Shown here piece after piece: positions 24,004 through 35,920 of a stretch of DNA of 64,000 nucleotides. The DNA comes from Thysanoteuthis rhombus (taxonomy: Eukaryota > Mollusca > Cephalopoda > Oegopsida > Thysanoteuthidae), in contig OY735225.1 of the NCBI GenBank assembly GCA_963457665.1, positions 3,621,086-3,685,085 of the forward strand, read 5' to 3'. Positions within the stretch are counted from its first letter, which is position 1, and each line of letters begins with the position of its first letter. Position numbers and translations under genes: made by a program. Below the pieces are notes generated by a model. The model was not told where the DNA came from. It made no database searches and saw nothing but the letters and a program-made list of their open reading frames with translations.

Positions 24004-24579
24004 ATTGATCACAAGTCAACAAATCAAAATTATCTTTTCTAGCGACAAATCTGGTCTTTAACAATAAAGAAAAACGACTCGATTCAAATCCTGCGACGAT
24101 ACAAGTTGGCGACGTTTGTCAAAATTTGTTTCTGTGTTAAAATAATTGTTTTTAATTGATGCTTCAAGTTGATTTCCGTTAAAACGCCCGATACAGAAAT
24201 AAAAAGCTATTGCATCAGACATAAAACGAAACATATCGTCGGCAATGCAACACCATTCATTGAGAAATTAATTAATTATACATACATATATATAGTAAAC
24301 ACTGTATAGTCTGCTTTCTTTTTTTCACATCCTATCTTCTCCCTCGGGAATTGATTAAAAGATCAAAAACGGGAATGATTGGACGTTGTGTGACGTAAAA
24401 AAATCGCCTCTCTTCGCCCACTCTCTTAAACCTTCCTTTCTTGACTCTATGGACCGATTATGATTTGGTCTAAACGAAAAACCTTCCGGCATTCATACAG
24501 CTGTAGTCTTTCACTGCAGTTAAATGAAATACGCAAACTACCAAAATGCCAAAGATTATGACACTCAGTTTTTCCTATG

Positions 24580-24880
24580 TCGCCCAACCCTGAGATTTCA
24601 AAACACTGGAAAACCATCAATCAAACACAACCAGACAGTACATGCCTCTACCAACGCCATTGTCACTAAAAACAGTGAAAATTGGTTCATATGTAGCTAC
24701 AATGCTGGGGTGTGGACTGGAAAGAATTTCTTTCAATCACTTCTTCCTTTGCTCATGGGTCATACATCTACAGAGTTTCATTGAGAACTTTTGGAGATAT
24801 TGTGTGGACAAACTGTTTGACACAGCCATACATTAGTGAATACATATAGCTCTTCCAACATCGTGGGCAGAGGTAAAAAT
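24580..24880 (+). repeat. Family J copy
   Basis: Contains cattgagaacttttggagat, tgtgtggacaaac and cgtgggcagaggtaa. Open frames at 24524-24836 come from this repeat. Confidence 0.55.
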
Positions 24881-25249
24881 CATGTTGACGTCTCTGCTAG
24901 CTTTAAATGATAACAGCAGAATGATAGCGTCGCATCGGAGGTTGGAGACTCGACTGACTGGTGAGGGTGGGAAATCGACAGTGACAGGTGATCATGCAGA
25001 CCAAGACTCATGAATATTCAACGAGTGGCTGGTGTCACGGGGGACATAATAACGACTTCGATCGATTGTTATCGATATTTGTGTTGTCGTTATCAATACG
25101 GAGGTTCGTTTTGCTAGAAACGAAATAGACTTTATACTAGAAAACGTCAACCAAATCTTTCACCGAAATATTCCTTCCCCAAATAGGTGTAAATTTATGC
25201 TAAATAGGCCCTTAATTTGTCTGGTAGCATTCGTGTGTGTGTGTGTGTG

Positions 25250-25430
25250 TATTTCTTTTTAAATTAAACTTTTTTAGTGTCCAAAAGATGAGATAAGTAA
25301 CTTATTCATTTATAACGCAATTTTCCTAATTTTAATTAATCACCACCAACACGGCATGCAGCCAAAAGACAGTGAGTACACAATGGTCTCTATTTAGTGA
25401 CTAACCAGACCTGATTACTTATCTTTGCTT
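25250..25430 (+). repeat. Family C copy
   Basis: Shares cttttttagtg, agtaacttattcattta-like, aattaatcaccaccaacacg, gcatgcagcc and gactaaccagacctg with 51115-51350 and 55190-55445. Confidence 0.55.
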
Positions 25431-25704
25431 GACTAAGTTAAGCTAAGAGTCAGAATACTGGCACAACGCAGTCTTCCAACTTAGGAGAGTTTTTCTCTCA
25501 AGAGAATCAGCATTTGAATTCCTGGTAAAAAAGGAGTATTTTCATTATTCCTCCAATTTTCTTTGACTGATTTTTTTTTATTGTTTAATGTTATCGATAT
25601 TTACTAAGCTTAGCTTTGCACAGCACAGAGCAAAACGAAAGTAGGAAGACTGTGTCGCACCAATTCTCAAATTTAAGAGCAAATCGCTAGGTGGGTTGTT
25701 TTAT

Positions 25705-26370
25705 GTATATGTATGAAGCTCAGTGAAACAAAAGTCATGTACAACAATTATATTGAAGACAAAGACACATCAATCCGAATTGAAGAAGCAGAACTAGAGA
25801 AAGTAGACTGCTATATCTACCTAGGGGAACTAATATCTATTGAATCTTCAAAAGGAGAAGAAATCAAGTGAAGAATAACTCTAAGTTGGTAAGCTGTCGT
25901 TAGAGCAAGCTCAACCATCTAGACCAAGAAAATCCCATCAGTCCTAAAAAGAAAGGTATACAACCAATGCAACCTCCTGATAGTCACCCATGGAGCTGAA
26001 ACATGGAACCAAACCAAAAGATTGACCCTCAAAATGAGAACCATACTGCCTGCACTGGAGAGAATTGTGCTCAACATCATATGAAGAGATCACAAGACAG
26101 TACAGTAAATTAGGGAAAAAAACAGGAATCAGAGATATCATTGTATCTATTGAATTCAAACTACAACGGGCTGGTCATGTAGCAAGAATGTCCTACAAGC
26201 GCTGGACTCAAACCGAGGATCCCCAGAGATCAAATGCAAAACTGTGGTCGGCGGAATAAGGTGGCGTGACGAACTAAACAAGTTAAGAAAGTATTGGCTC
26301 TGCAACGCCATGATAGAAATGTCTGGCGGATCTTGGTTCATGTTCTACGACGGACGCTAAAGAACTTGAT
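25705..26370 (+). pseudogene. RTE-type LINE, longest reverse-transcriptase remnant
   Basis: Three-frame reading recovers a near-continuous reverse-transcriptase C-terminus: LSETKVMYNNYIEDK, then KVDCYIYLGELIS, KIPSVLKRKVYNQCN, VTHGAETWNQTKRLTLKM, then the GHVARMSYKRWTQ segment and a K-L-x-KY-WL-like end. This is the endonuclease/reverse-transcriptase type annotated as RTE in many invertebrates. Several stops and frameshifts mark it as dead; the endonuclease and catalytic reverse-transcriptase domains are missing. Confidence 0.9.
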
Positions 26371-26544
26371 CATTTAGAACTGTATTTTATTAACTTAAAT
26401 CATGTGTAGTTGAATTCATGTTTAGGATCAATGTTAATGATTAAGGTTATATAAGCCAAATTACTGAACAAATGAAAGCAGCAAACCGGCCATTATTACA
26501 ATGGTAGTTTTGCCACTGAAAATATTTTTACGCCATCTTTGTAT

Positions 26545-26590
26545 TGAGTTTAACATGGAAAAGGTAGCAATTCAAAACCACCACCACCTC
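26545..26590 (+). repeat. Short family H fragment
   Basis: attgagtttaacatggaaaa followed by ggtagcaa matches the 3' part of the 380-bp repeats at 32636-33015 and 35921-36300. Confidence 0.35.
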
Positions 26591-28559
26591 GACCCAGGGG
26601 CCTATCTAAAGAAAATATCAAGCACTGAAATTTCCGTTTTTTTTTTTTTTTAAATTCTGACAGTGACACCGATCTTTTACCATGATAATCAGCTCAAATA
26701 TATGTCAAGCTCATGAATCTTTTATTAGCAAATCATGGCACAAAATGAAAATTACTCCTTTCTTGACTACATTGGTATAAATTCGTCTATGATGCACCGT
26801 ATCGGTGGCATGTAGCATAAACACAAGTAATGACATTATATTGATTTTAAAATCCCCATAAAACCATCATTTTATAGATCAGAATATAAACATTTGGAGA
26901 GACACTTTTAGAGTGGTGGTACTGATTTCAGTTCTACAGATCCCTCGTTTAGAACAGTGGCTGATATCACTATTCTTTAAATGGGGTCAGTCAGTTCGAG
27001 AGTATCGGCCACCTAAAGTTTTGACAGTTTGATGGGTCTTCTCAGTTTTTGTGCATCCAGAAGGGTCTTTCAAGCTTGATCATACCTCTCCCTATATATA
27101 AAGTTTTTAACTAAGTAAGAGGCAGTTAAATTTGAAATAGAGCTGGATAAATGGGCAATGAGTGAAATGAATAAGGAAGAATTATTTCTTTCAATTACTC
27201 ATCTGATTTTGATTTCTTCTCGCTACAGGTAGCTTTAGGGTTTCTCTTTGCAGTTGGAAAAAAATTGATTTTTCTTTTTACCCTGCTAAAGAATCATACT
27301 TTCGACCCGGGCTTGGAGTAACAGGAATTTATCCCTGGGACTGGTCTGTCTTTGAACCTAATCGTTTGTTTTTATGGCCGGTCTGGCTCTGGACGTTGGA
27401 GGGTGGGTGTTCGACTTATCTTTCTTTTTAAGGGATTTTGTTTTTAATTTTTTTTCTATCTTCGTTTTAGGGGTTATTGGAGTATCATAATTGGATTTGA
27501 TTTGCATTTAGAAATTTCGGAGCCCTACTCTTGTGCACATTTTTGAGAGAAACGAATTTATCCAAGCAACCAGCTGAGGGGTCTATTCAACGGGAATATT
27601 CTGATGTTTATGTTTGAATTGATTAACAGGGGTCGCTTGCTTAGTACCGAACCTCTCTAATCGCGACGTAAGAACATTTCCCCTCTTTGAAGGAAAGTGT
27701 TGCAATATCTAAAAGTGTAACTTCAAAAATTGAGTTCATTGACCAAGACTACTACCCATATACATTATTTATGCTGATTCTTTTCTGAAGAGCTCTTACT
27801 TATTTCGTAAAATCGCCTTTTAGCCGGTATTACCTCTCCTAAATCATGCCGATATTAAGGTTGCTTTACATTAAGTGATTTTATGATTTGGGGTAAAAGC
27901 TCTCAAAAAATATATAAGTACGAATTAATGATCATATACTGTATTTGGGTCAATCTATTCAATTTTCTGAAGTGACACTTTGTAATGCTGTAACGCCTCA
28001 CCTTTTAAGAGAGGCCTTGTTGTAGTTTAACGATTTCGTTGAACGGATCTAAGCAAGTGGTCATTATTGTTGTGAATACAGACATCCGATTACCCCTGTT
28101 GAATAAAAACCCTCAAATGACATCTTGAATAAATTGATCCTATTCAAATTTTCCTTGTCCTTAAACTCCCAAATTTTCAGTTGGTCGATATTAGCTCTCC
28201 GTACAGAACTTTCAGCTTCTTCTCTGTCAATACTCAGTAGAACACCCACCAATGTATTTTCGACGAATAATTTATATAAGTAGTTTAACAATGTAGACAC
28301 CCCAGTATTTCTCGCCAATGATAAGGAAAGGCAGACCATACAACTGTAAAACAAATCTTTTATTTTTACTGTATGGGGATATCTTGTTTTACTTTCATAG
28401 AAACTGCTCAGTGGCGTCCCTCTCAAGTGGTGCCCAGGGCACGTGTCATGCCTTCTATTTCCTAGATACGCCATTACTACCATCCAATCTGGTTCGTGCC
28501 GTACTAATCCAAGCTTGGATAATCTTGAACAAAATATAAAGATAGCAGTTCAAATCAAA

Positions 28560-28860
28560 TCTTTTGATCGTAATGAAACTTCTGGATCCACCACAAAATT
28601 TAGCCCGTTCAGCTCAGCCAAAGACCCACCCATCTACAAAATATGATCAGAATTCATTGAGAACTTTCAGAGATTTTGTGTTGACAGACATGAATGAATG
28701 TCTCGAAAAATATCTCCCAATCTGAAAAGAATTCTCGGATCCGTCCCCAAAAGTAATCGGTTATTCTTCAGCCCATGACCAACACTCCCACCTAATTCAA
28801 TTCGGATTTATTCAGAATTTTTGTGAACGAATAGGCTTGAGTGAATACATATACCGCATT
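28560..28860 (+). repeat. Family J copy
   Basis: Contains ggatccaccacaaaatttag, cattgagaactttcagagat and tgtgttgacagac, followed by a second partial unit. Similar repeated units appear at 46770-47230. Confidence 0.55.
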
Positions 28861-29449
28861 TTCCGGTTTATAAGGTGCGCGTTTTTTCTGTCACGGGAGG
28901 CAAACGCTTTATCAGTTGTTAGGTTTCACTGCGCAGTAACATACGCAATGTAAACAGCCAGCCACTGTGGGGGTTAATATAGATTTGAATAGACGAGAGC
29001 AAAATGAAAGAACCCGATACGGTAGAGGAAGAAGATAAGGAGGAAAGGGGGCGTTTTTTTCAAATTAATTCCGAGAATATGCCAGCAAAAATTGAGGCTT
29101 CCAATATGCCGGAAAATAACCAACATCTTCTGTATCATTTTGCAGTGGTGACATATTTTTTTTACCTCTTAGCCAATATTTCCGTCCAGCAGAGACGGCA
29201 ACGCTTTAAGAAACGGACAGGAATAGAAATAATCATAAAAATACCTATCAATATAGAATCGCTGAAACACTATACTGTAACCTATGTAATTATTGTCAAT
29301 TATTATAAGCATTAACTTCTGTGGAATCGTTACTATCATTATTAATTGATAGCGAGTCTGGTTGGTCAATCAACATAAACCTTCACGCGACTAACATCTT
29401 TGGCAACATGCTATGTTGAGAGTGATCAATTAAAAAAGACTGATTAATA

Positions 29450-29735
29450 CTTGGAAAGATATTGGAGAAAAACAGGACTTAGAGAAATCATAGAAACCAC
29501 AATAAAATTCAAATGGCAATGGGCTGGTCATATTGCAAGAATGTCAAACAAACGCTGGACATCATAGCTCAAAACGTGGATTCTGAGAAATCATATGCAA
29601 AATGGTGAGTGGCAGAAAATATAATGGCGTGGCGAATTTGACAAATTCAGAAAATACGTCCATGATAGGGAGGTTTGGCGAACCTTTGGAAATGTCCATG
29701 TCCAATGTCGGAAGCTAAAAGGCCGATGATGATCA
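29450..29735 (+). pseudogene. RTE-type LINE, 3' end
   Basis: Contains gggctggtcatattgcaaga, the complement-free DREVWRTFG-like stretch and ggccgatgatgatc at the end. It is frameshifted. Confidence 0.8.
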
Positions 29736-30750
29736 GTAAAAAATCTGAAAAATAAAACAAACAAACAAACAAACCAAACAGACACAAACTAAAGGATCAA
29801 TTTACCATAAACTTTCATTGTAAATTGAACACCCTTTGAAAACTTATTTAGGGAGTGGAGATTCCCCCCCCTTTAAGTTATAGGGAATGAATTTAAAAAT
29901 TAGCTCCGTTGGTGCGGCCTTTTCGCATGATACATCCATAGCCAACCAGTCGAACCAACTTAAAAACTGAAGAAACCGATGTTGGCAGTTGTAATTGACG
30001 TTTTCTAATAATTGTCATCTGTGCGTGGGCTCAGCAGATGTCAGCCATTTTGCAAATATGAGTTTTCCGGTCTGGATTTTGCAGACTTTGAATGTTCGAA
30101 ATTTGCATTTAACGACCCTTGACGATTATTCCAGGAGATCTAGGATCAGTTTACATGGTTAATTACGCAAAATATTCTTTTTTTCCAAAAAGAAAAAAAT
30201 TACAAACTCTAAGTACGGTAGTGGGGAAAAATTAAAAAATTACTGTTGTTCTTGTCTGAATTTTGTTTGCCGAGGTATTGATAATTGAGTATGATATGGT
30301 CGGATGGGTTATCCTTGCTTATTTTGGGCTTTAAGAACGGTTAAATATAAAAATGGTTACTTCCGTTTAACTTTAACAATATGGCTACTTCCAATTAACT
30401 TTCACAATTTTTCTTAGGATGACTAATTGTTTATTGTTACTGGAGGTCAGGATTTTGTGTTTGATGGTTTTGTCTTGCTCATTTTATTTTTCAAACAATC
30501 GTTGCAAAAACGAAAAAAGCAAATTTATTTTCAATCAAGGAAGAAATAATGTAATTTATTAAAGAAAGGATTAGATTTTATCTTATCATGTAAAGGAAAA
30601 ATGTAGAAAATGTACTGATGCACCAAAATAGATAATTCAAACGACAGAGTATTAAAATAGTAGCCCTATTGCTAAAGTTAGTCATCTTACATCAAACGTT
30701 TTTGAAGCCCCATTCAAAATAAGATAACTGTTCGGATTATTTCATTGTCT

Positions 30751-30798
30751 GTTTGTTCACAACGTTTCAGTCACGTATCCTTCAGCCTTTGTCGCTTG
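30751..30798 (-). repeat. Hammerhead-like module, family D copy
   Basis: On the minus strand: acaaaggctgaaggatacgt, then gactGAAACGTTGTgaac. It lies 320 bp from the inverted pair described next and in the same orientation as its left arm. Confidence 0.4.
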
Positions 30799-31060
30799 AT
30801 CCTAATTCTGAAATAAGGAATCACGCAAGCTCGATTGGACTGGACACACCATGCCCGTTTTTTTTTGTGTATCATTGATGGATGCCCTTGATGTATATGT
30901 TACGGCTGTTTGGGCCATTTTCAACATCCAAATCGTTAAACCGTCAACGTCCAGCAAGCGTTTTCAGGACTGAGCCTATCTTGATGATCCCTTTTTACAG
31001 CAAGAAGGTGGGATATAATCTAATGAAGAAAATTCATGTACAGAGTAGCGGGAAATTAAG

Positions 31061-31483
31061 GAATCCTGGCATAGTGTTTCTCTGAATTTTTGAGATGAGG
31101 TATTATCATTATTTCTATTATTGTTTGGACTATCCTCATCTTGGTTGTTTTCCATACAACGTTTCGGCCATTGTACTCTACGGCCTTCATCAGGTATCAT
31201 TTGGTAAGTGTGGTGGAAGTAACGAGCCGAGCCCTTTATTTAACCGACGGGGGTTTATAGACCACACTCCCCTCTTAGCAGTAGTGGTATTTTCGAATTA
31301 TCTCACACTGGGATTGAATCTAGAACCATTAGATTACTTGCAGCAATTCTGTCCGACTCTCTAACCACTACACCATGTATCCATGTACCTGATTAAGGTC
31401 GTAGAGTACAACAGCCGAAACGTTTTATGGAAAACAACTAGGATGAGGATAGTCTTAACAATAATAGAGAGAATCCTGGCATA
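31061..31483 (-). mobile_element. Inverted-arm retroposon-like insertion with tRNA-like core
   Basis: A perfect 13-bp direct repeat (GAATCCTGGCATA at 31061-31073 and 31471-31483) brackets a 397-bp segment. Inside are two 80-bp inverted arms, 31115-31194 and 31388-31467, differing by 9 mismatches and no gaps by hand alignment. Each arm carries the CTGATGA/..GAAAC module. The 193-bp centre holds a tRNA-like sequence on the minus strand (A box tggtgtagtggttagagag, B box tagattcaatccc). A 13-bp duplication is typical of LINE-mobilised retroposons. The 31081-31114 end resembles 2539-2571 next to family E. Confidence 0.7.
31300..31385 (-). repeat. tRNA-like (Pol III promoter-like) segment
   Basis: The minus strand begins ggatacatggtgtagtggtt and carries B-box agattcaatccc about 40 nt later. 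It lacks a clean acceptor stem, so it is a tRNA-derived promoter of a SINE rather than a tRNA gene. Confidence 0.55.
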
Positions 31484-31952
31484 ATCGAAAGTCATCGAAG
31501 GTGCTGCCACAGGTGCAGTGATGTTGGGGAGGTCATACACTTGCACTGATAAAGGAGACGTGGCGTATCGTACGTGCCCTTTCCCTCGGTGAGTGTGCGT
31601 CAGACCCAGACCTCAACCACCCCCCTGCATTAACCACCCATTCGTTTGCACTAATTGATTGAACTTGATGACAATCGATTCCATGTAGATCTGTTGTGGG
31701 GGGGAAACAAAACATTTACTGATGTCCTGAAAGACCCATTTGTCGCGTGCTTCGCTGAAGAGGGGATCCTTTGAAAGAAAAAAAATAAAAATCGATCACA
31801 ACAAAAATGCTTGACACGTCGTAACCTGTGAAAAGCTGGTAATAGGTCTAGGCTATATGGGAAATGTAGACTCGGTTTTAAACTGCTCATTAAGTATTTT
31901 GTAATCAGTGCAAAATACATATGATTTATGCATTTTGCCTTCACCTTTCTGG

Positions 31953-32183
31953 CGGGCTGTTTAGCTTTAGCTCAATGGATAAGAGCGACGCTCCGTTGAA
32001 GCTGTTACCTTATTAGATGCGGGTTCAATTCCTGCTGCAACCCCATTTTTCTTTGATTGTTTATTCTATTTACGCTGTATAGGCTGAGTGACTCATCCTC
32101 TGTGTAACAACGGGACGTAATTTCAAATAGTTTCAAAAATATTGTCGGATTGTATATCCATTTCTTAATAATAACGACAATTA

Positions 32184-32190
<7 letters not shown>
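31953..32190 (+). mobile_element. tRNA-derived SINE, copy 2
   Basis: The head ttagctcaatggataagagc-like plus B box cgggttcaattcct is followed by ttctttgattgtttattcta, aacaacgggacgtaatttc and an AT-rich tail ending in (TA)n. It is the same family as 20550-20812. The head covers about 31954-32042. Confidence 0.85.
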
Positions 32191-32217
<27 letters not shown>

Positions 32218-32218
32218 G
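32191..32218 (+). repeat. (TA)n microsatellite at SINE 3' end
   Basis: About 28 bp of TA directly after the SINE tail, probably grown from it. Confidence 0.9.
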
Positions 32219-32635
32219 ATATGCTTACAAGTAACAGAGCAGAATAAAAGTACGACTCATAAAAGGTAATGGCAAGTAATTTTCTTCAAAATGTGTATAA
32301 GACAATCAGAGGTTCAGTACTGTATCGCGAAGAACTAAATATAATAGTATATGCCCCTCTCCAGGGGAAATGGGCCTAACTCTAAAAGTAAGCCTATGTT
32401 AATCCAACTGAAAATCCTTTTCTTCCCGAATTTCCATGTTTTTTTTATAGTAAACTATTTTACTATGTACATCTATGGTAAAATGATTAGCAATGCATTC
32501 ACATTATACAGTGAGAGACCTATTTTATGTGCAGTGCTTCCATTAATTTCTTACCAATTTTTTTTCCAACTGATTTCCAGTGTAGAATATATCCGGTGAT
32601 TATCTTTTCCACATTGAATTAAAAAATATGTACCG

Positions 32636-33015
32636 TGTAAACTATTTTTCAGTAGCAGAATTACCATCGCAATGAAGACAAAGTTGCTGTTTACATTTAT
32701 TCAGTATTTTACTTATATACCCCACCCCTAAACTTAGCCCTGAACACAACTTATATCCTTCGCAGTTGAGTTTTAATAAAATAGACTTTTGAATGGTTGA
32801 GATTACTGTTTTCATTTTAAAAAGAATTTTTTGAAAAATATGGTTTGAAAAAGTGAACAAAAAACGGTCAGAGAAAATATCAGAATGTGGGAAGCAAAAA
32901 TGTTGTTCTGAGCCCCCCCCAACATAATGCTGCGTAATCTAAGACAGAAATGTTTTGAATTTAACACAGAAAAGGTCATGATCAACTGATGTTCAACTTT
33001 GTATAAAGTCATAAA
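32636..33015 (+). repeat. Dispersed repeat, family H copy 1 (about 380 bp)
   Basis: Ends about 200 bp before the exon at 33215. It aligns along its length with 35921-36300: gtaaactatttttca, aattttttgaaaaata, ggtcagagaaaat..t.aaa, a C-rich run before aacataat, then ttttgaatttaacac.gaaa and aggt. It has no coding capacity; minus-strand frames at 32642-33012 are repeat-derived. Confidence 0.75.
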
Positions 33016-33214
33016 AAAAAATAGTTATTTTCCTCCGAAAATATCTTGTTTATGCGGTTCTGAAATCTCTTAAAATGTGAAATTAAGAAAAAAAAGAGCA
33101 ATTAGAGATTAGACGGATTTTCTGCCAAAAGTAATTGATACTTAATAAAGAATATTATTCAAGAGGTTTCAACTGTATAACTGATCACTATTAATATTCG
33201 TTGTTCTCCAACAG

Positions 33215-33270
33215 GTTTCCATTGGCTATTTACCAAATAAACGGATTCTAGGACTTAGCAAATTAGCCAG
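33215..33270 (+). CDS. GCH1: GTP cyclohydrolase I, internal exon (equivalent of vertebrate exon 3)
   Basis: This 56-nt exon starts in phase 0 directly after the preceding exon's Lys codon and encodes VSIGYLPNKRILGLSKLA plus two bases of an Arg codon. The Y-L-P-N-K...LGLSKLAR segment is the signature stretch of GTP cyclohydrolase I next to the active site. The second residue is Ser where vertebrates have His; from memory insect enzymes also have Ser, which fits a protostome. The acceptor is ttctccaacag and the donor gtaagttt, so both splice sites are strong. Splicing from the 110-nt exon keeps the frame without adjustment (GK|VSIGY). The exon is isolated: 17.9 kb of repeat-rich intron precedes it and 19.6 kb follows. 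No premature stop is seen. Confidence 0.96.
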
Positions 33271-34177
33271 GTAAGTTTGCATGCTTCTATATTTCTATTT
33301 TGTTTCAAAATTAATTTGGCCAAAGCCCGTGCTGTCTATAAAGGGCTACATAGTTGTGGTATGGCGTTGCAGTCCGAAATAAGGTTGTACTTTATGCCCT
33401 TACATCTTATGGCAACGTATCCTTTCCTGGATTGCCGAGCCTGTCTTGGGTCGAAATCAAGTCTGCTTTTATTTAAATGGTTGAAGAAGGCGTCCAAGTT
33501 ATCATCTAGGATTAAAACTCTTCGATGTTCATATATCCGTTTCTCGACAGATCCAGGTATTTTGGACAATCCATAAAATTTACACGCGAGAGTGAATCCA
33601 ACGCTGCCTTACATTTCTTTGACATTCCACTATATAGAACCAATAAAACATTCTTATATATCTAAACAGACATTAAATAAAATACTTTATATCTAAAAAT
33701 TGCAATCAACTTATATATTGAACAGTGTGTGTTTTTGTGTTTCTCTCCGTAACATTGGACAAAGGTAACAATTTTGCTGATCAAAATATCTTCTCCCCAC
33801 TATTTGAATCATTGAGCTCTTCCACTGAAACAGATTCGATTGTTTCTTCTCTAAAAAAATCATCTAGAAATTGAAATATATCCCTGTTTTTCCACGTTTA
33901 ATAACAAGTCATATTTTTCTCATCTTTGTATCTTTCTCAAGAGGTTTTGGCCCCTCTATTCCCCAGCTATTCTTTGGCGTCTTTCGCATCCGGTAACTTT
34001 CTGCAAATGCTGAACGAGACCCTCTCTTTGATCTGCAGGGGCATATTGTTCTCACTTTTTTTTATCTCTTACATCCAGAATCCATCTCAGAAATTTCACT
34101 ATCTCATAATTGTCAGTTATTCCTTATGACGCCTTCTGCCTTTTCACTGAGCAGGTTTTATTTTCCCACACTACGCC

Positions 34178-34262
34178 TTTTAATTGGGGTTGATATTCTA
34201 GCACAGTTGGTAATGATTAGGTTCGTTTGTGTCCATTTTCATTGAGTCTACATTCAGCACCT
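34178..34262 (+). repeat. Family K direct repeat, left copy
   Basis: Matches 34719-34800: ttttaattg.ggttgatatt, acacagttggta-like, and tccattttcattgagtctac. The copies are about 540 bp apart and directly oriented. Confidence 0.75.
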
Positions 34263-34410
34263 GCCATCAGACCCAATGTCTATATCCACCATACTATACC
34301 CAGTTGATTGTCTTAACACACACCTGAGATTAAATATTTTCAAGATTAATTTTTTCCTTTCATATTATTGTCGCTACGGGAATAACTATGTGACTGTTCT
34401 TACCTCCCCT

Positions 34411-34570
34411 GTTTCAAAATGGCTGCTGCACTAGCTGCCAGATTATAAGGGTTAGTATTTTTGTGGTTAGGCTTATTGAAATCTGCTTCTGTGACTTTGA
34501 ATTCGCCATTAGCGCCTGTCACTCTACAGCTGGATTGGCAGTCGTTTTGAAACGAGGAAGGTCACACCTG
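34411..34570 (+). repeat. Family L copy 1
   Basis: gtttcaaaatggctgctgca, tagctgcc, ...gcttctgtgactttgaattc, ccattagcgcctgtcactct and the ending ttttgaaacgag match 53018-53205. Confidence 0.65.
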
Positions 34571-34718
34571 TAAGCTATGAGCCCCACAATTTCATGCTTG
34601 CAAGCTATCAATTCTGATTCAGTGTTCCTGCACTTGCTCTATTGCTATAGTACTATACTGCTTCCAACTTTTATGAACAATTTCGTATTTAAAGTTTGTG
34701 ATTCCAGCCAATTATCAT

Positions 34719-34800
34719 CTTTTAATTGAGGTTGATATTTTAACACAGTTGGTAGTTATTAGTTTAGTTTGTATCCATTTTCATTGAGTCTACCATTTTA
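34719..34800 (+). repeat. Family K direct repeat, right copy
   Basis: See the left copy at 34178-34262. The two copies flank family L copy 1, so K may be the flank or ends of a larger element. Confidence 0.75.
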
Positions 34801-34839
34801 GAGCCTACCATTTCAGCGATGTCTATTTTTAACGAGTCT

Positions 34840-35155
34840 TTGCGTATATTATCATCATAATCATCAAGCACATGAACAGGCTGGCTTCAGTAGAAACTAC
34901 TCGACCGTTGGTCATCCCCATTCGGTGAATCACCTGGATAGGAAAGCAGCAGAATATAAAATGCCTCTCGCTGTTGCATTCGTTGAATTCTAGAGGGCCT
35001 TCAACCCAGTGGAGCTCCCCAACACCATAGATGATATCACACAACAAGGTACTGAATCCATATATGTTACAGATTAGCAACATATCTAAAGCTGCATCAG
35101 TTAATTTCTCTGGCTGTATCAAGACTCTGAGCTCTTTCAGCTTGAAAAAGTGATA
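34840..35155 (-). pseudogene. Possible 3' end of an unclassified LINE
   Basis: Minus-strand frame of 110 codons ending in a run derived from a GAT-rich tail (atgattatgatgataat), as in the RTE tails elsewhere. The protein (for example FIQ/VIHRMGMTNGRVVSTE near the end) is not one I recognise. It could be a retrotransposon 3' UTR read as protein. Confidence 0.3.
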
Positions 35156-35769
35156 AAACAAGGCGACACCAGCTCACACAAACACTTCAGTCTGCCTCGA
35201 GATGATTTGCGAATATATCGGCGTATAATACATGTATATGAATCTGGGACACGCATAAGGAATCAGTTTGTGCGTTTTGATTGGATCGCCAAAACTTGCA
35301 TGTTTATTTCGAATTTAGTAATTAATGAAATTTTAAAAAGGTTTTTGTACATTTTGAAATATATCTGAAAGTATATTTTGAAAAATATTGATACTGCTCG
35401 TACATAAGCTGTTACATAAATGTCACTTCATAATCTCGATAGATTTCATGTAATGTGCACTTTTTACACTTGTGTATTAAACATGCTACAAGAGGAATGA
35501 ATTAAACTAAATTATATTGCCATGTACATAAATCGAATGTATACAAATCCAGCCACCATCGCCTCCGGAGTGGAAATTCACAATTGTAGAAATACAAAAA
35601 TTACATAACATCAAATCTAAAAGTACATCCATTGAAACGACAGGCGCTGAATGTATAAGTGAAAGTAGACTCGCTGAACTGACCGCACACGATTAGCTTT
35701 GAATGTCGACATTCTGTATCGCCTACCGTAAAGTGATGAATAACTGACGCACCTTGCAGAACTATTCAC

Positions 35770-35860
35770 CTGTGCAGTGGGTTGTGCCCTCATGTAGTAA
35801 CTTCAAAGCAACCTCGTCTCTAATTCGGAAGTGTCGTGAGTTTGACCCTCATGTATGTAT
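35770..35860 (+). repeat. tRNA-like repeat, copy 1
   Basis: aattcggaagtgtcgtgagt followed by ttgaccctcat resembles a B box and matches 36400-36435 (about 33 bp shared). The two copies flank family H copy 2. Confidence 0.4.
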
Positions 35861-35920
35861 TACCACTGAGTCCGATAATTGTTAACTTTCCCTCGTTACA
35901 TTCAAAACTTACGGACGACA

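Larger units (their letters stand above)
15326..33214 (+). other. GCH1: GCH1 intron 2 (17,889 bp)
   Basis: The intron is bounded by gtaagt at 15326 and acag at 33211-33214. Its recognised repeats are listed separately. Nothing else recognisable was found in 15960-16280, 16345-16680, 16870-19010, 21130-21850, 22270-22490, 22535-23135, 24005-24580, 24880-25250, 25430-25700, 26370-28560, 28870-29445, 29735-30750, 30800-31060, 31484-31950 and 32220-32635. These parts are AT-rich, with stops in every frame and only short homopolymers. Confidence 0.9.

Noticed and set aside
31953-32042. A tRNA gene
   Set aside because: The A and B boxes are good, but acceptor-stem pairing is poor and the body and tail of a SINE follow; a second copy at 20.6-20.8 kb shares them.
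34829-35161. 110-codon frame as a host gene
   Set aside because: It ends in a GAT-rich tail typical of LINE 3' ends, so a retrotransposon 3' region is more likely.
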